Below are positions 23,635 to 32,920 of a stretch of 64,000 nt of DNA, one piece after another. The position numbers and the translations under genes are program-made. The stretch is from NCBI RefSeq assembly GCF_000975135.1, contig NZ_BBRF01000001.1, positions 1,304,380 to 1,368,379 of the forward strand. The letters are read 5' to 3'. How positions within the stretch are numbered: the first letter of the stretch is position 1; each line of letters opens with the position of its first letter. The notes beneath the pieces were generated by a model. The model made no database searches and was not told where the DNA came from. It saw only the letters and a program-made list of their open reading frames with translations. Source of the DNA: Demequina aurantiaca (GTDB taxonomy: Bacteria > Actinomycetota > Actinomycetes > Actinomycetales > Demequinaceae).

Positions 23635-24765
23635 TTAGCGAGTAGTGCGGCGGGTCCGCAGCAGAACGAATCCGGCGGCAACTAGTGCGGCCGCGACGGC
23701 TGCCAGAATTCCCGAAAAGGCACCGGTGCCTGCTAGCTCCTCGCCGCCGGAATTGCCCGTGCCGCTGTCCGTACCCGGAGTGGTGGGCGTGACCGTGGGA
23801 GTGGCCGTCGGCGTGACCGTGGGAGTGGCCGTGGGTGTCACGGTTGGAGTCACTGTCGGAGACGGCGTGGGCGTGGGCGTGGGCGTTGGCACCACAGGCG
23901 CAACGATGTTGAGCGTGGTGGGGGCGCATGTAGCGGGCGCGGGGCGTGGTGTGGACGTAGCGCAGGCCTCGACCGTAAACGACGAGCCAGCTGACGCTGT
24001 GTCCGCGACATTGGTCGGCACCGTGAGGGTCACCATGTCGCCTATGGCTGTAGGTGCCCAGTCGCAAATATATGCACGTGGTCCATCAAAGGTGCAGTTC
24101 GTCAGCCCGGCGGGAACCGAGGCCGGCTCAGCAACTGTGCCCTGACCGCCTGTGCCTCGAAGGTAGACGCCTACCGAGAACGTGCCGAGTGTCGATGCGG
24201 TGAAGGAGCCAGTGGCATTGACGCTGGTGCCAGGCTGAGTGCTAGACGGATCAACAGCGATGGTCGGCACCGCCGCACCCAGCACCCTGATCTTAGCTTC
24301 GGCTACTGAAAGTGGGTCCTGATCCAAGACCGTGCCAGTGATGGTGTATTCGCCGGGAGGCGTGGTTACTGGAATACTGAGCGTTGCTTTGAATGACAGC
24401 GTGTCGTTCTCGGCGGGGTCACGCCAAAGGCACGTCGCCTCGGGCTCCAGGGTCGAACCCACAGGCAGACATGCAGTTTGCACGGGATTTGTCACCACAT
24501 CCGCGAAACCTGCGCCGGCTGACACCGCGATAAGCCCTGGTGCTGCCAACTGCACTTCCTGATTCGCACCTTGATTCCCGGGAGCCGCTGCTGTAGCCAA
24601 CATCGTGACGTCCACCGTTCCACCAGCGACAACGTTGGGGGAACTCACCGAAACGGAGTCGGCGGTGTGGGCCGAGGCCGGCACGGCTGCCAGGGGAAGG
24701 AGCAGCAGCGAGCCTGCGAGTGTGAGCAGAAGGGCGCGTTGTTTTCTCAAGAGTATTCTTTTCAT
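23635..24765 (-). CDS. Secreted cell-wall protein with LAGTG sorting signal (paralogue B)
   Basis: A 376-residue protein with a signal peptide (RALLLTLAGSLLLLPLAAVPASA). Two beta-sandwich-like domains follow, the second (FTASTLGTFSVGVYLRGTGG, about 185-275) clearly paralogous to that of the 22637 gene. Next is a linker built of repeated (T/S)PTVTPTAT units, then LAGTG with a hydrophobic helix and RTRRTTR. Sortase E anchoring to peptidoglycan is inferred from the motif. The two genes probably arose by tandem duplication, with loss or gain of one domain. Ligand or partner is unknown. Confidence 0.82.
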   Translation of the reverse strand: MKRILLRKQRALLLTLAGSLLLLPLAAVPASAHTADSVSVSSPNVVAGGTVDVTMLATAAAPGNQGANQEVQLAAPGLIAVSAGAGFADVVTNPVQTACLPVGSTLEPEATCLWRDPAENDTLSFKATLSIPVTTPPGEYTITGTVLDQDPLSVAEAKIRVLGAAVPTIAVDPSSTQPGTSVNATGSFTASTLGTFSVGVYLRGTGGQGTVAEPASVPAGLTNCTFDGPRAYICDWAPTAIGDMVTLTVPTNVADTASAGSSFTVEACATSTPRPAPATCAPTTLNIVAPVVPTPTPTPTPSPTVTPTVTPTATPTVTPTATPTVTPTTPGTDSGTGNSGGEELAGTGAFSGILAAVAAALVAAGFVLLRTRRTTR

Positions 24766-24905
24766 TGAGTGCGCGCCGCTCGTATCGCGGTCCGTCACAC
24801 GACACGAAATCCTAATATGAACTTCACTCAGAGACCAAAATGGTGCGGGAAGGCTCTTACTCGCAGGGGCAACCATCACCAGGAGCTGGGAAGCATGGAA
24901 TGCTC

Positions 24906-25358
24906 CTAGCCGGCTGCCTTCTTCACCAGGGCCCTGATGGTTTTCTCCTCGGCGGCGCCAACGGCGGTTAACGCGTAGCTCGTCACCCACATTGATCCCT
25001 CATCCAGGTCCGCGGCCTCCTCAAAGCCCAGCGTGCAGTAGCGCGACTTGAACTTGGCGGCATCCTTGAAGAAGCACACGATCTTGCCGTCGGCGTTCGC
25101 GTAGGCGGGCATGCCGTACCAGGTCTTGGGGTTTAATTCCGGCGCCGTTGCGGTGACGATCTCGTGCACCTTCGTGGCCAGTTTGCGGTCCGCCGGCTCC
25201 ATCGACTCGATCTTGTCGATCACCGCCTGTAAGTCGGCTTCGCGCGCCTTTGCGCCCTTGGCCGCCTTCGCCTCTCGACGGGCTTCCGCCGCGCGATCCT
25301 TCATCGCCGCCTTTTCGTCGTCGGTGAAGCCGCCCTTGTTCGTATCCTTTGTCGCCAT
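24906..25358 (-). CDS. DUF1801 (YdhG-like) protein
   Basis: About 150 residues. The N-terminal third is a charged Lys/Glu/Ala-rich helix (DDEKAAMKDRAAEARREAK). The C-terminal part contains KTWYGMPAYANADGKIVCFFKDAAKFKSRY, the characteristic DUF1801/YdhG block, whose fold resembles frataxin-like iron chaperones. A charged N-terminal extension like this one is common in actinobacterial homologues. Start at ATG 25358 is likely, though an in-frame TTG lies 4 codons upstream. Function is unproven. Confidence 0.8.
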   Translation of the reverse strand: MATKDTNKGGFTDDEKAAMKDRAAEARREAKAAKGAKAREADLQAVIDKIESMEPADRKLATKVHEIVTATAPELNPKTWYGMPAYANADGKIVCFFKDAAKFKSRYCTLGFEEAADLDEGSMWVTSYALTAVGAAEEKTIRALVKKAAG

Positions 25359-25510
25359 GAGTCCAGTCAATCACTGAGGCAAGCAGTTCTGCACTACTTT
25401 CGTGTGGTTGATTGTGGGACTCTATGCCCGTCGCCAGACCCATGCGGACGGCAGCTGGTGCTGCCCCGCCGTCCGCGGGTGAGTCTCACCCCGGTGGGCT
25501 TTGGCTTGGT

Positions 25511-27370
<1,860 letters not shown>

Positions 27371-27447
27371 GGTGTCTCCTTTGATTCCAACTAAAGTTGC
27401 TCTTGTTCACGACGTTACGGTGACTTTCGCGGCAAGTCGTGGCACGA

Positions 27448-27477
27448 TTGGGCGAAAGAATTGCAATTCTTTAGATT
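27448..27477 (+). promoter_or_regulatory. Promoter with operator palindrome filling the spacer (RamB/ScfR-like gene)
   Basis: An 18-bp perfect palindrome AAAGAATTGCAATTCTTT occupies 27455-27472. It lies between TTGGGC (27448-27453, possible -35) and TAGATT (27472-27477, -10), and the first codon is at 27489. A protein bound here would block RNA polymerase directly, and the site lies within reach of the divergent pckG promoter. The core resembles the TTTGCAAA centre of known RamB sites. Confidence 0.65.
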
Positions 27478-27488
27478 GCGAGAAGTTC

Positions 27489-28931
27489 ATGCCCGATATT
27501 GCAATGGTTGGCCTGCGAATTCGACACTTCCGTACCGAGGCCGGGCTCACCCTCGACCAAGTGGGCGAGCGAGTCGACGTGGCCGCCAGCCAGTTGTCGC
27601 TTATGGAAAACGGCAAGCGTGAGCCGCGGCTGTCCGTGCTCACCGCGCTCGCGGACGTGTTCAATGTTTCGGTCGCGGACCTGATCGAGGAGACCCCACC
27701 CTCGGAGCGCGCCGCGCTCGAACTCGACCTGCACCGGGCGCAGGCAAACTCCGCCTACCAAGAGCTGGGGCTACCGACCATCAAGGCCACCCGCGGCATG
27801 AACGACCAGACCCTGCGGGCCATCGTGGGCATGCACCGCGAGCTGGACCGACGCGCGCGGCTGGCGATTGCGACACCCGAGGAGGCTCGGCGTGCGAACA
27901 CCAAGATGCGCTGGTGGCTGCGCGAGCAGAACAACTATTTGCCCGAGATTGAGGTGCTGGCGGACGAGGCGACCGCGGCCGTGGGGCACACCACGGGCGC
28001 ACTGACGCACCGGACGGTCGCCGAGATGGCGGACCGGGTGGGGCTATCCATCATTCACGTGGATGACTTGCCGCACTCGGCGCGCTCCGTGCTGGACTTG
28101 GAGAACGGCCGTATCTACATCCCGCCGGCGTCCATTCCCGGTGGGCACGGGCTGCGCTCACTCGCGCTGCAGGCCGTTGCCCACGTGGTGCTCGAGCACA
28201 AGGCTCCCACCAGCTACCGAGACTTTCTCCTCCAGCGGCTGGAGGCGAGCTACTACGCGGCGGCGTGCCTGATGCCGCGCCGCGCGTCGGTGGACTTCCT
28301 GCAGACCGCCAAGGACAACCGGTCCATCGCGATCGAGGACTTTCGCGATGCGTTTGGCGTGACCCATGAGGCGGCGGCCCTGCGCTTCACCAACCTCGCG
28401 ACTGTGCACCTGGGTATCCCGTTGCACTTCCTGCGGGTCAGCGGCGACGGCGCCGTGGTGCGCGCATACGAGAACGACGGCCTACCTCTGCCCCTGGATG
28501 CCACCGGATCCACTGAAGGTGAGATTGTGTGCCGGTACTGGGGGGCGCGTCAGGCACTAGGGCGCACCACCCGCACCACCGAGCACTACCAGTACACAGA
28601 TACCCCGCACGGAACCTTCTTCGAGTCCACGCAGACCGGCATCGGCTCTAACGAGGAGTTCGCGATTACGCTCGGGGTTCCCTACCGCGAGTCCAAATGG
28701 TTCCGCGGGCGCGAGTCACCGCACCGTGCCACGTCGCGGTGCCCGGACCTCACCTGCTGCCGGCGTCCCGACGACGGTCTCGCGCAGCGGTGGACGGGTC
28801 AGGCGTGGGCGAGTGCCCGCGTGCACGCACACATCTTCTCGCCGCTGCCGCACGGTACCTACCCGGGGGTCGACGACCGGGAGCTCTACGAATTTCTTGA
28901 GGCCCATGCGGGGGATGACGGGCACGTCTAG
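27489..28931 (+). CDS. XRE-family regulator, RamB/ScfR-like
   Basis: A 480-residue regulator. Residues 8-65 form an XRE helix-turn-helix (LRIRHFRTEAGLTLDQVGERV, then ASQLSLMENGKREP). A central ImmA/IrrE-like region follows (about 215-265), where the usual HExxH zinc motif is replaced by HVVLEHK. The C-terminal DUF2083-type domain (about 330-475) has Cys-rich CPDLTCCRRP. This layout is that of RamB of Corynebacterium and the short-chain fatty acyl-CoA-responsive ScfRs. It lies divergent from pckG and next to the 18-bp palindrome, so control of pckG and itself is a strong guess. The upstream in-frame extension is intergenic and was not included. Confidence 0.88.
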   Translation: MPDIAMVGLRIRHFRTEAGLTLDQVGERVDVAASQLSLMENGKREPRLSVLTALADVFNVSVADLIEETPPSERAALELDLHRAQANSAYQELGLPTIKATRGMNDQTLRAIVGMHRELDRRARLAIATPEEARRANTKMRWWLREQNNYLPEIEVLADEATAAVGHTTGALTHRTVAEMADRVGLSIIHVDDLPHSARSVLDLENGRIYIPPASIPGGHGLRSLALQAVAHVVLEHKAPTSYRDFLLQRLEASYYAAACLMPRRASVDFLQTAKDNRSIAIEDFRDAFGVTHEAAALRFTNLATVHLGIPLHFLRVSGDGAVVRAYENDGLPLPLDATGSTEGEIVCRYWGARQALGRTTRTTEHYQYTDTPHGTFFESTQTGIGSNEEFAITLGVPYRESKWFRGRESPHRATSRCPDLTCCRRPDDGLAQRWTGQAWASARVHAHIFSPLPHGTYPGVDDRELYEFLEAHAGDDGHV

Positions 28932-29047
28932 CGCGCCCCTTGTGCCGGCCGATGCCGCCGCTTGCTTCCAATTGGTACATCAGTACGGGATTCGGCTCCA
29001 GCTCCGCACTCATGTACCGCCAGCGCACACGGGGGATGGGTCAGTGG

Positions 29048-29581
29048 CTACTCGTCGGCCTGACGGGCGCGGTAGGCGCTGACCGCGGCTCGATTGGTGC
29101 ACGTGGTGGAGCAGTACTTGCGTGAGCGATTGCGCGAGAGGTCGAGCACGATTCCGTCGCAGTCATCCATCTCGCAGCGGCCAAAGCGGCTCATCTCATC
29201 CGCGCGAATGACGTCGATCATCGCCATCGCGGTCTCCACGAGGATGCGCTCCGCGAGTGGGCGATCGTCGTCGGTGGCATGGATGTGCCAGTCGACGTCG
29301 CCGTGGCGCACCAGCTGCGGCAGGGCGCCTTGGTCGGCGAGGATCTCGTTCACCAGCGGCACGGCGCCGTCGCGCGACGCGGTGAACAGCGAACGCAAGG
29401 TCGAGCGGATCGCACGCACCTCGTCGAGGTCGCGTGCGGTGGGTCGCGCACCCGTGTACGTGAAGCCGTCAAAAAACTCGACGAGCTCGTCCATGGTGCT
29501 GAGGGTGTCGGGCTCGAGTTCTGAGTTCGACAGCAGGACGCCGGACTCCAACGCCTCGAGCGTGTCATTGGCAAACGTCAT
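29048..29581 (-). CDS. CGNR zinc-finger (ABATE domain) regulator
   Basis: A 177-residue protein with an N-terminal ABATE domain (about 10-125) and a C-terminal CGNR zinc finger: CEMDDCDGIVLDLSRNRSRKYCS is followed by TTCTNRAAVSAYRAR, giving the C-x4-C-x15-C-x3-C ligand set. Such proteins are predicted DNA-binding stress-response regulators, often next to the exporter they control. Here an EamA transporter lies divergent, 78 bases away. TAATGT lies 6 nt before ATG 29581, so the mRNA appears leaderless. Confidence 0.88.
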   Translation of the reverse strand: MTFANDTLEALESGVLLSNSELEPDTLSTMDELVEFFDGFTYTGARPTARDLDEVRAIRSTLRSLFTASRDGAVPLVNEILADQGALPQLVRHGDVDWHIHATDDDRPLAERILVETAMAMIDVIRADEMSRFGRCEMDDCDGIVLDLSRNRSRKYCSTTCTNRAAVSAYRARQADE

Positions 29582-29646
29582 GTTGACACATTACCACTTG
29601 GCCGATTATCGTAATGAGCCATAGGGACTTTGACTAATGACTCATC
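29582..29646. promoter_or_regulatory. Divergent promoter region of the CGNR and EamA genes
   Basis: Minus strand: TAATGT (29593-29588), 6 nt, then ATG 29581. Plus strand: TTGACA (29583-29588) with TATCGT (29607-29612) 18 bases on, a plausible EamA promoter. An imperfect inverted repeat AATGAGCCAT (29613-29622) and ATGACTCATC (29637-29646) lies downstream and could be the CGNR operator. Confidence 0.5.
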
Positions 29647-29659
29647 TAGGGAGGCGACA

Positions 29660-30730
29660 ATGAAAAGCGCGACGAAATCAAGCATGACGAAGGCACCGCG
29701 GATCATTGTGCCCGCTAGTGGACGAGCGGCATCCTTGCCGACCGTAGACGCCTCCGAAGGCGCGGTTGCTGGCGCTCCCTCGCGCCTGGGGTCGGGCCTG
29801 CTCTTCGCACTCGCCGCCGCCGCGTCGTTTGGCTTGTCCGGCAGCCTCGCGCGTGGCCTGATGGACCTGGGGTGGAGCGCGGGAGCGGCGACTCTGGTGC
29901 GTGTGGCTATTGCCACCGCGGTGCTCATCGTGCCCGGTATCCTCGCCCTTCGCGGCCGTTGGGGTCTGTTGAGGCGCAGCATCGGCACCGTGGTGGCTTA
30001 CGGCGTCTTCGCCGTGGCCGGCGCTCAGCTGTGCTACTTCCTGGCCATCGGATACCTCGACGTGAGCGTCGCGCTGCTGATCGAGTACACGGCGCCCGTC
30101 GCCGTGGTGTTGTGGCTGTGGGTGCGCCAGGGGGCACGCCCCTCCGCGCTGACGGTGATGGGGGCGGGCGTCGCGGCATTCGGCCTGGTGCTGCTGCTTG
30201 ATGTCCTAGGCGGCGGTCGCATCTCCCTGGTCGGCGTGGCCTGGGCGCTGGCCGCCATGGTCGGCGCAGCGGTCTACTTTGTGATCTCCGGAGACGAGGG
30301 CAACGGCCTTCCCCCGATGACGCTCGCCGCTGGCGGGTTGCTGGTGGCCCTCGTGGTGCTCGGAGCAGCCGCGATGGTCGGCGTTCTGCCGATCACGGTC
30401 GGCTTTGGCGACGTGCAGTTCGTGTCGTTCGCGGCGCCCTGGTGGGCGGTGCTGCTCGTGCTGGGAGTGATTACCGGCGCGGTGTCCTACGTGACCGGCA
30501 TCGCGGCGACCCGGCGTCTGGGCTCGCGACTTGGGTCGTTCGTGGCACTCTCCGAGGTCATCGCCGCCGCCATCTTTGCCTGGCTGCTCCTGGGTCAGGC
30601 GCCCATGCCCATTCAGATGGGCGGCGCCGCCTTGGTGCTCGCTGGGGTGGTGCTGGTGAAGGTGGGAGAGAAGCCGCGAGGCAAGCGCAAGCGCGCCGTG
30701 ACCGACCCGGTGGTCGCCGTACCGGTATGA
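29660..30730 (+). CDS. EamA/RhaT-family (DMT) transporter
   Basis: A 356-residue protein with ten predicted membrane helices in two EamA repeats (about 55-185 and 200-335), the drug/metabolite exporter fold. The second repeat ends LGSRLGSFVALSEVIAAAIFAWLLLGQ, typical of the family. About 50 polar residues precede the first helix. ATG 29660 has AGGGAGG five bases upstream and is preferred to an in-frame ATG at 29630. The substrate is unknown; control by the divergent CGNR regulator is inferred from position. Confidence 0.88.
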   Translation: MKSATKSSMTKAPRIIVPASGRAASLPTVDASEGAVAGAPSRLGSGLLFALAAAASFGLSGSLARGLMDLGWSAGAATLVRVAIATAVLIVPGILALRGRWGLLRRSIGTVVAYGVFAVAGAQLCYFLAIGYLDVSVALLIEYTAPVAVVLWLWVRQGARPSALTVMGAGVAAFGLVLLLDVLGGGRISLVGVAWALAAMVGAAVYFVISGDEGNGLPPMTLAAGGLLVALVVLGAAAMVGVLPITVGFGDVQFVSFAAPWWAVLLVLGVITGAVSYVTGIAATRRLGSRLGSFVALSEVIAAAIFAWLLLGQAPMPIQMGGAALVLAGVVLVKVGEKPRGKRKRAVTDPVVAVPV

Positions 30731-30821
30731 CGCGTGGGCCTCACCCGCCTGCGAATCTAGCCCCGGCATCGGCCGGAAGGTCGGTGCGAACCGGCCGGAC
30801 GGGCTCGGCCGCGGCGTTGCC

Positions 30822-30833
30822 TACACTGTCAGC
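30822..30833 (+). promoter_or_regulatory. Leaderless -10 element for the beta-helix lipoprotein
   Basis: TACACT (30822-30827) is followed by 6 nt and ATG 30834. Confidence 0.55.
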
Positions 30834-32105
30834 ATGATTCGCTCGATTGCCGCCGCTGTCTGCGCGCTCCTCGCGTCCGTTGGCTTGTCCGCCTGCTCCT
30901 CGGCGCGCGACCCTGGCACCTACGCGGTCCCGGGCGACTACGCCACTGTCCAGGACGCAGTCGACGACGCGGTGCCCGGTGACTTGATCCTGATCTCGCC
31001 TGGCACATATGCCGAGGAGATCACCGTAGACGTCGACGACGTAACTGTGCGAGGGCTCGACCGCAACGAGGTGATCTTTGACGGTGGCGACGACCTGCGC
31101 TCGGCGTTCATCGTGACCGGTGACGGTGTGAGCATCGAGAACATGACGGTCCACTCGTACCGGCACAACGGGGTTATCTTCACCGGCACCGGCGAGCTGG
31201 GCCACTTCGAGGACGACTACCGCGACCCCCCAGAGACGGAGGACGACGGTACGGTTCCGCACTTGGAACGCTTCCACGTGTCCTACGTCACGAGCTACAA
31301 CAACGGGCTGTACGGCGTGTATGCGTTCCAGAGTCGCAACGGCGTGATTGACAACGTGTATGCGAGCGGCCACCCCGACTCCGGGCTCTATGTGGGCCAG
31401 TGCGACCCGTGCAACACCGTGATCGACGCCGTCACCATGGAAGACAACGCGATCGGGTACTACGGCACCAACGCCTCGGGCAAGGTCTATGTGGTCAACT
31501 CGACATTCCGTGGCAACCGCCTGGGTCTTACGCCCAACTCGCAGACGCAGGAGCTACTCAGCCCGCAGCGCGAGACCTTTGTCGTAGGCAACGTCATCGA
31601 GGACAATGACAACGCGAACACCCCGCCCATCACTCGGGGCTTCTTTGGCGGCGGCATCGCAATTGGCGGCGGCGTCGCTAACTACGTCGCCCGCAACCTT
31701 GTGACCGGGCACGACGTGTTCGGCATTGGTGTGGTCGGGTTCAACCCATTTGACCCCGAGGGCAACGTCGTCGAAGGCAACGTGCTCCGCGATAACGGGA
31801 CGGACCTGATTTATGGCCCATCGTCTGCGGTTTCGACCAGCGCAGGCAACTGCTTCCAGGGCAACGACTTCACGACGTCACTGCCTGAGGACATCGAGAC
31901 CCTGATGCCGTGCGACGAGCAGGACCACCCTCTCGATGAGGTGGACCTGCGCTACCCGCGTGATCCAGCCGGAGTCGACTACCGGACCATGGACGCGCCA
32001 CCCGCGCAGACCACCATGCCGGGAGACCTGACCGTGGCGCCTGCTCCGCTGCCGACGGAGCCCACGTTCCCCGACCTTGACGCGATCACGGTGCCGTCCG
32101 CGTGA
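30834..32105 (+). CDS. Right-handed parallel beta-helix lipoprotein
   Basis: A 423-residue exported protein. The signal peptide ends in a lipobox (GLSAC, Cys at about 21). YATVQDAVDDAVPGDLILISPGTYAEEITV is the typical start of NosD/pectate-lyase-like beta-helix domains. Repeated rungs follow (VTSYNNGLYGVYAFQSRNGVIDNVYASGHPDSGLYV, then VEGNVLRDNGTDLIYG). The C-terminus is Pro-rich. No catalytic residues can be assigned; polysaccharide binding or cleavage at the cell surface is the family-based guess. Its stop overlaps the GTG of the next lipoprotein gene, so the two are coupled. Confidence 0.85.
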   Translation: MIRSIAAAVCALLASVGLSACSSARDPGTYAVPGDYATVQDAVDDAVPGDLILISPGTYAEEITVDVDDVTVRGLDRNEVIFDGGDDLRSAFIVTGDGVSIENMTVHSYRHNGVIFTGTGELGHFEDDYRDPPETEDDGTVPHLERFHVSYVTSYNNGLYGVYAFQSRNGVIDNVYASGHPDSGLYVGQCDPCNTVIDAVTMEDNAIGYYGTNASGKVYVVNSTFRGNRLGLTPNSQTQELLSPQRETFVVGNVIEDNDNANTPPITRGFFGGGIAIGGGVANYVARNLVTGHDVFGIGVVGFNPFDPEGNVVEGNVLRDNGTDLIYGPSSAVSTSAGNCFQGNDFTTSLPEDIETLMPCDEQDHPLDEVDLRYPRDPAGVDYRTMDAPPAQTTMPGDLTVAPAPLPTEPTFPDLDAITVPSA

Positions 32106-32830
32106 AGTCAATGATCCGCATCGGCGCGCTTGCCGTCGTGGCCGCGCTCACGCTCGTGGCATGTTCCTCCGCAGAGGAGGGCCCGCGTCCCGTGACGAAT
32201 GACGAGGCGGACCGCATCGCGGACACGTTCTTTGAAAATTTCGATGCCGGTGGCGCCGGCTTTGTGGTGCGCGCGGTGATGCCCGACGGTCAGAGCATCA
32301 CCCTGGACGGCGACGTCGACTTTGTGGGCGGTGCGGGTCGCGCGCTCGTGCAGGCGGACGGCGACCTTGCGGCGGCTGACGAGGTTGCCTGGCTGGGCGA
32401 TTCGGTGCTGGTGCACTACCCGGGCCTGCCCGATGCTGCGGCGACCTTTAGCCGCGACGCGCAGCCGTGGGTGGGACGCCCGGCAGACCCCGCTACCTAC
32501 GACCTGGACTCGCTCGTCGCAGTCGTCATGGCGCTCGCGGCCCCTCAGCGGGAAAACTCGTTGCTGATTCAACAAAATGGCGTGCAATGGTTGCGCACCG
32601 ACGACTCCAGCGGTGTGGAGGCGGACGTGTTCCAGTATGGAGACGCGACCAGGGTCTGGCTCGAGGCCGACGGCATCATGATGATGCGGTTTGAAGGCAA
32701 CAACTCTGACGGTGATCGGCCGGTGGTGGTCGAGTTGGCTGACCAAGGTCCGCGGGACATCGACCTGCCAGCGACGCCAGAAGTGACCTCCATCCAGGAC
32801 ATATCGGACATCCTTGTAACGATTGAGTAA
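32102..32830 (+). CDS. Lipoprotein of unknown function
   Basis: A 242-residue exported protein beginning at GTG 32102 (GTGA overlap with the beta-helix gene), with signal peptide and lipobox LTLVAC (Cys21). The mature part alternates beta strands and short loops (MPDGQSITLDGDVDFVGGAGRALVQ is spread over 55-85), weakly recalling LppX/LprG-type lipid-carrier lipoproteins, but I cannot assign it. Coupling with the beta-helix lipoprotein suggests a surface pair. Confidence 0.72.
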   Translation: MKSMIRIGALAVVAALTLVACSSAEEGPRPVTNDEADRIADTFFENFDAGGAGFVVRAVMPDGQSITLDGDVDFVGGAGRALVQADGDLAAADEVAWLGDSVLVHYPGLPDAAATFSRDAQPWVGRPADPATYDLDSLVAVVMALAAPQRENSLLIQQNGVQWLRTDDSSGVEADVFQYGDATRVWLEADGIMMMRFEGNNSDGDRPVVVELADQGPRDIDLPATPEVTSIQDISDILVTIE

Positions 32831-32831
32831 A

Positions 32832-32880
32832 CGGAGTGGCCTACGTCACACTTTTGCTAGGGATGAGGCCTGCTACTCCG
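32832..32880 (+). terminator. Possible stem-loop before the giant surface-protein gene
   Basis: CGGAGT-GGCCT (32832-32842) can pair with AGGCC-TGCT-ACTCCG (32866-32880), with a bulge. It lies just after the lipoprotein stop and could be a terminator or a 5'-leader structure of the 32921 gene. Confidence 0.4.
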
Positions 32881-32920
32881 ATACATTTCACTCGGTTCTT
32901 ACGAATGCTGAGGGAGTGTT

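Noticed and set aside
23760-23890. Short tandem repeats suggesting a CRISPR-like or satellite array
   Set aside because: They code in frame for the Pro/Thr-rich linker of a wall-anchored protein; there are no spacers of constant length.
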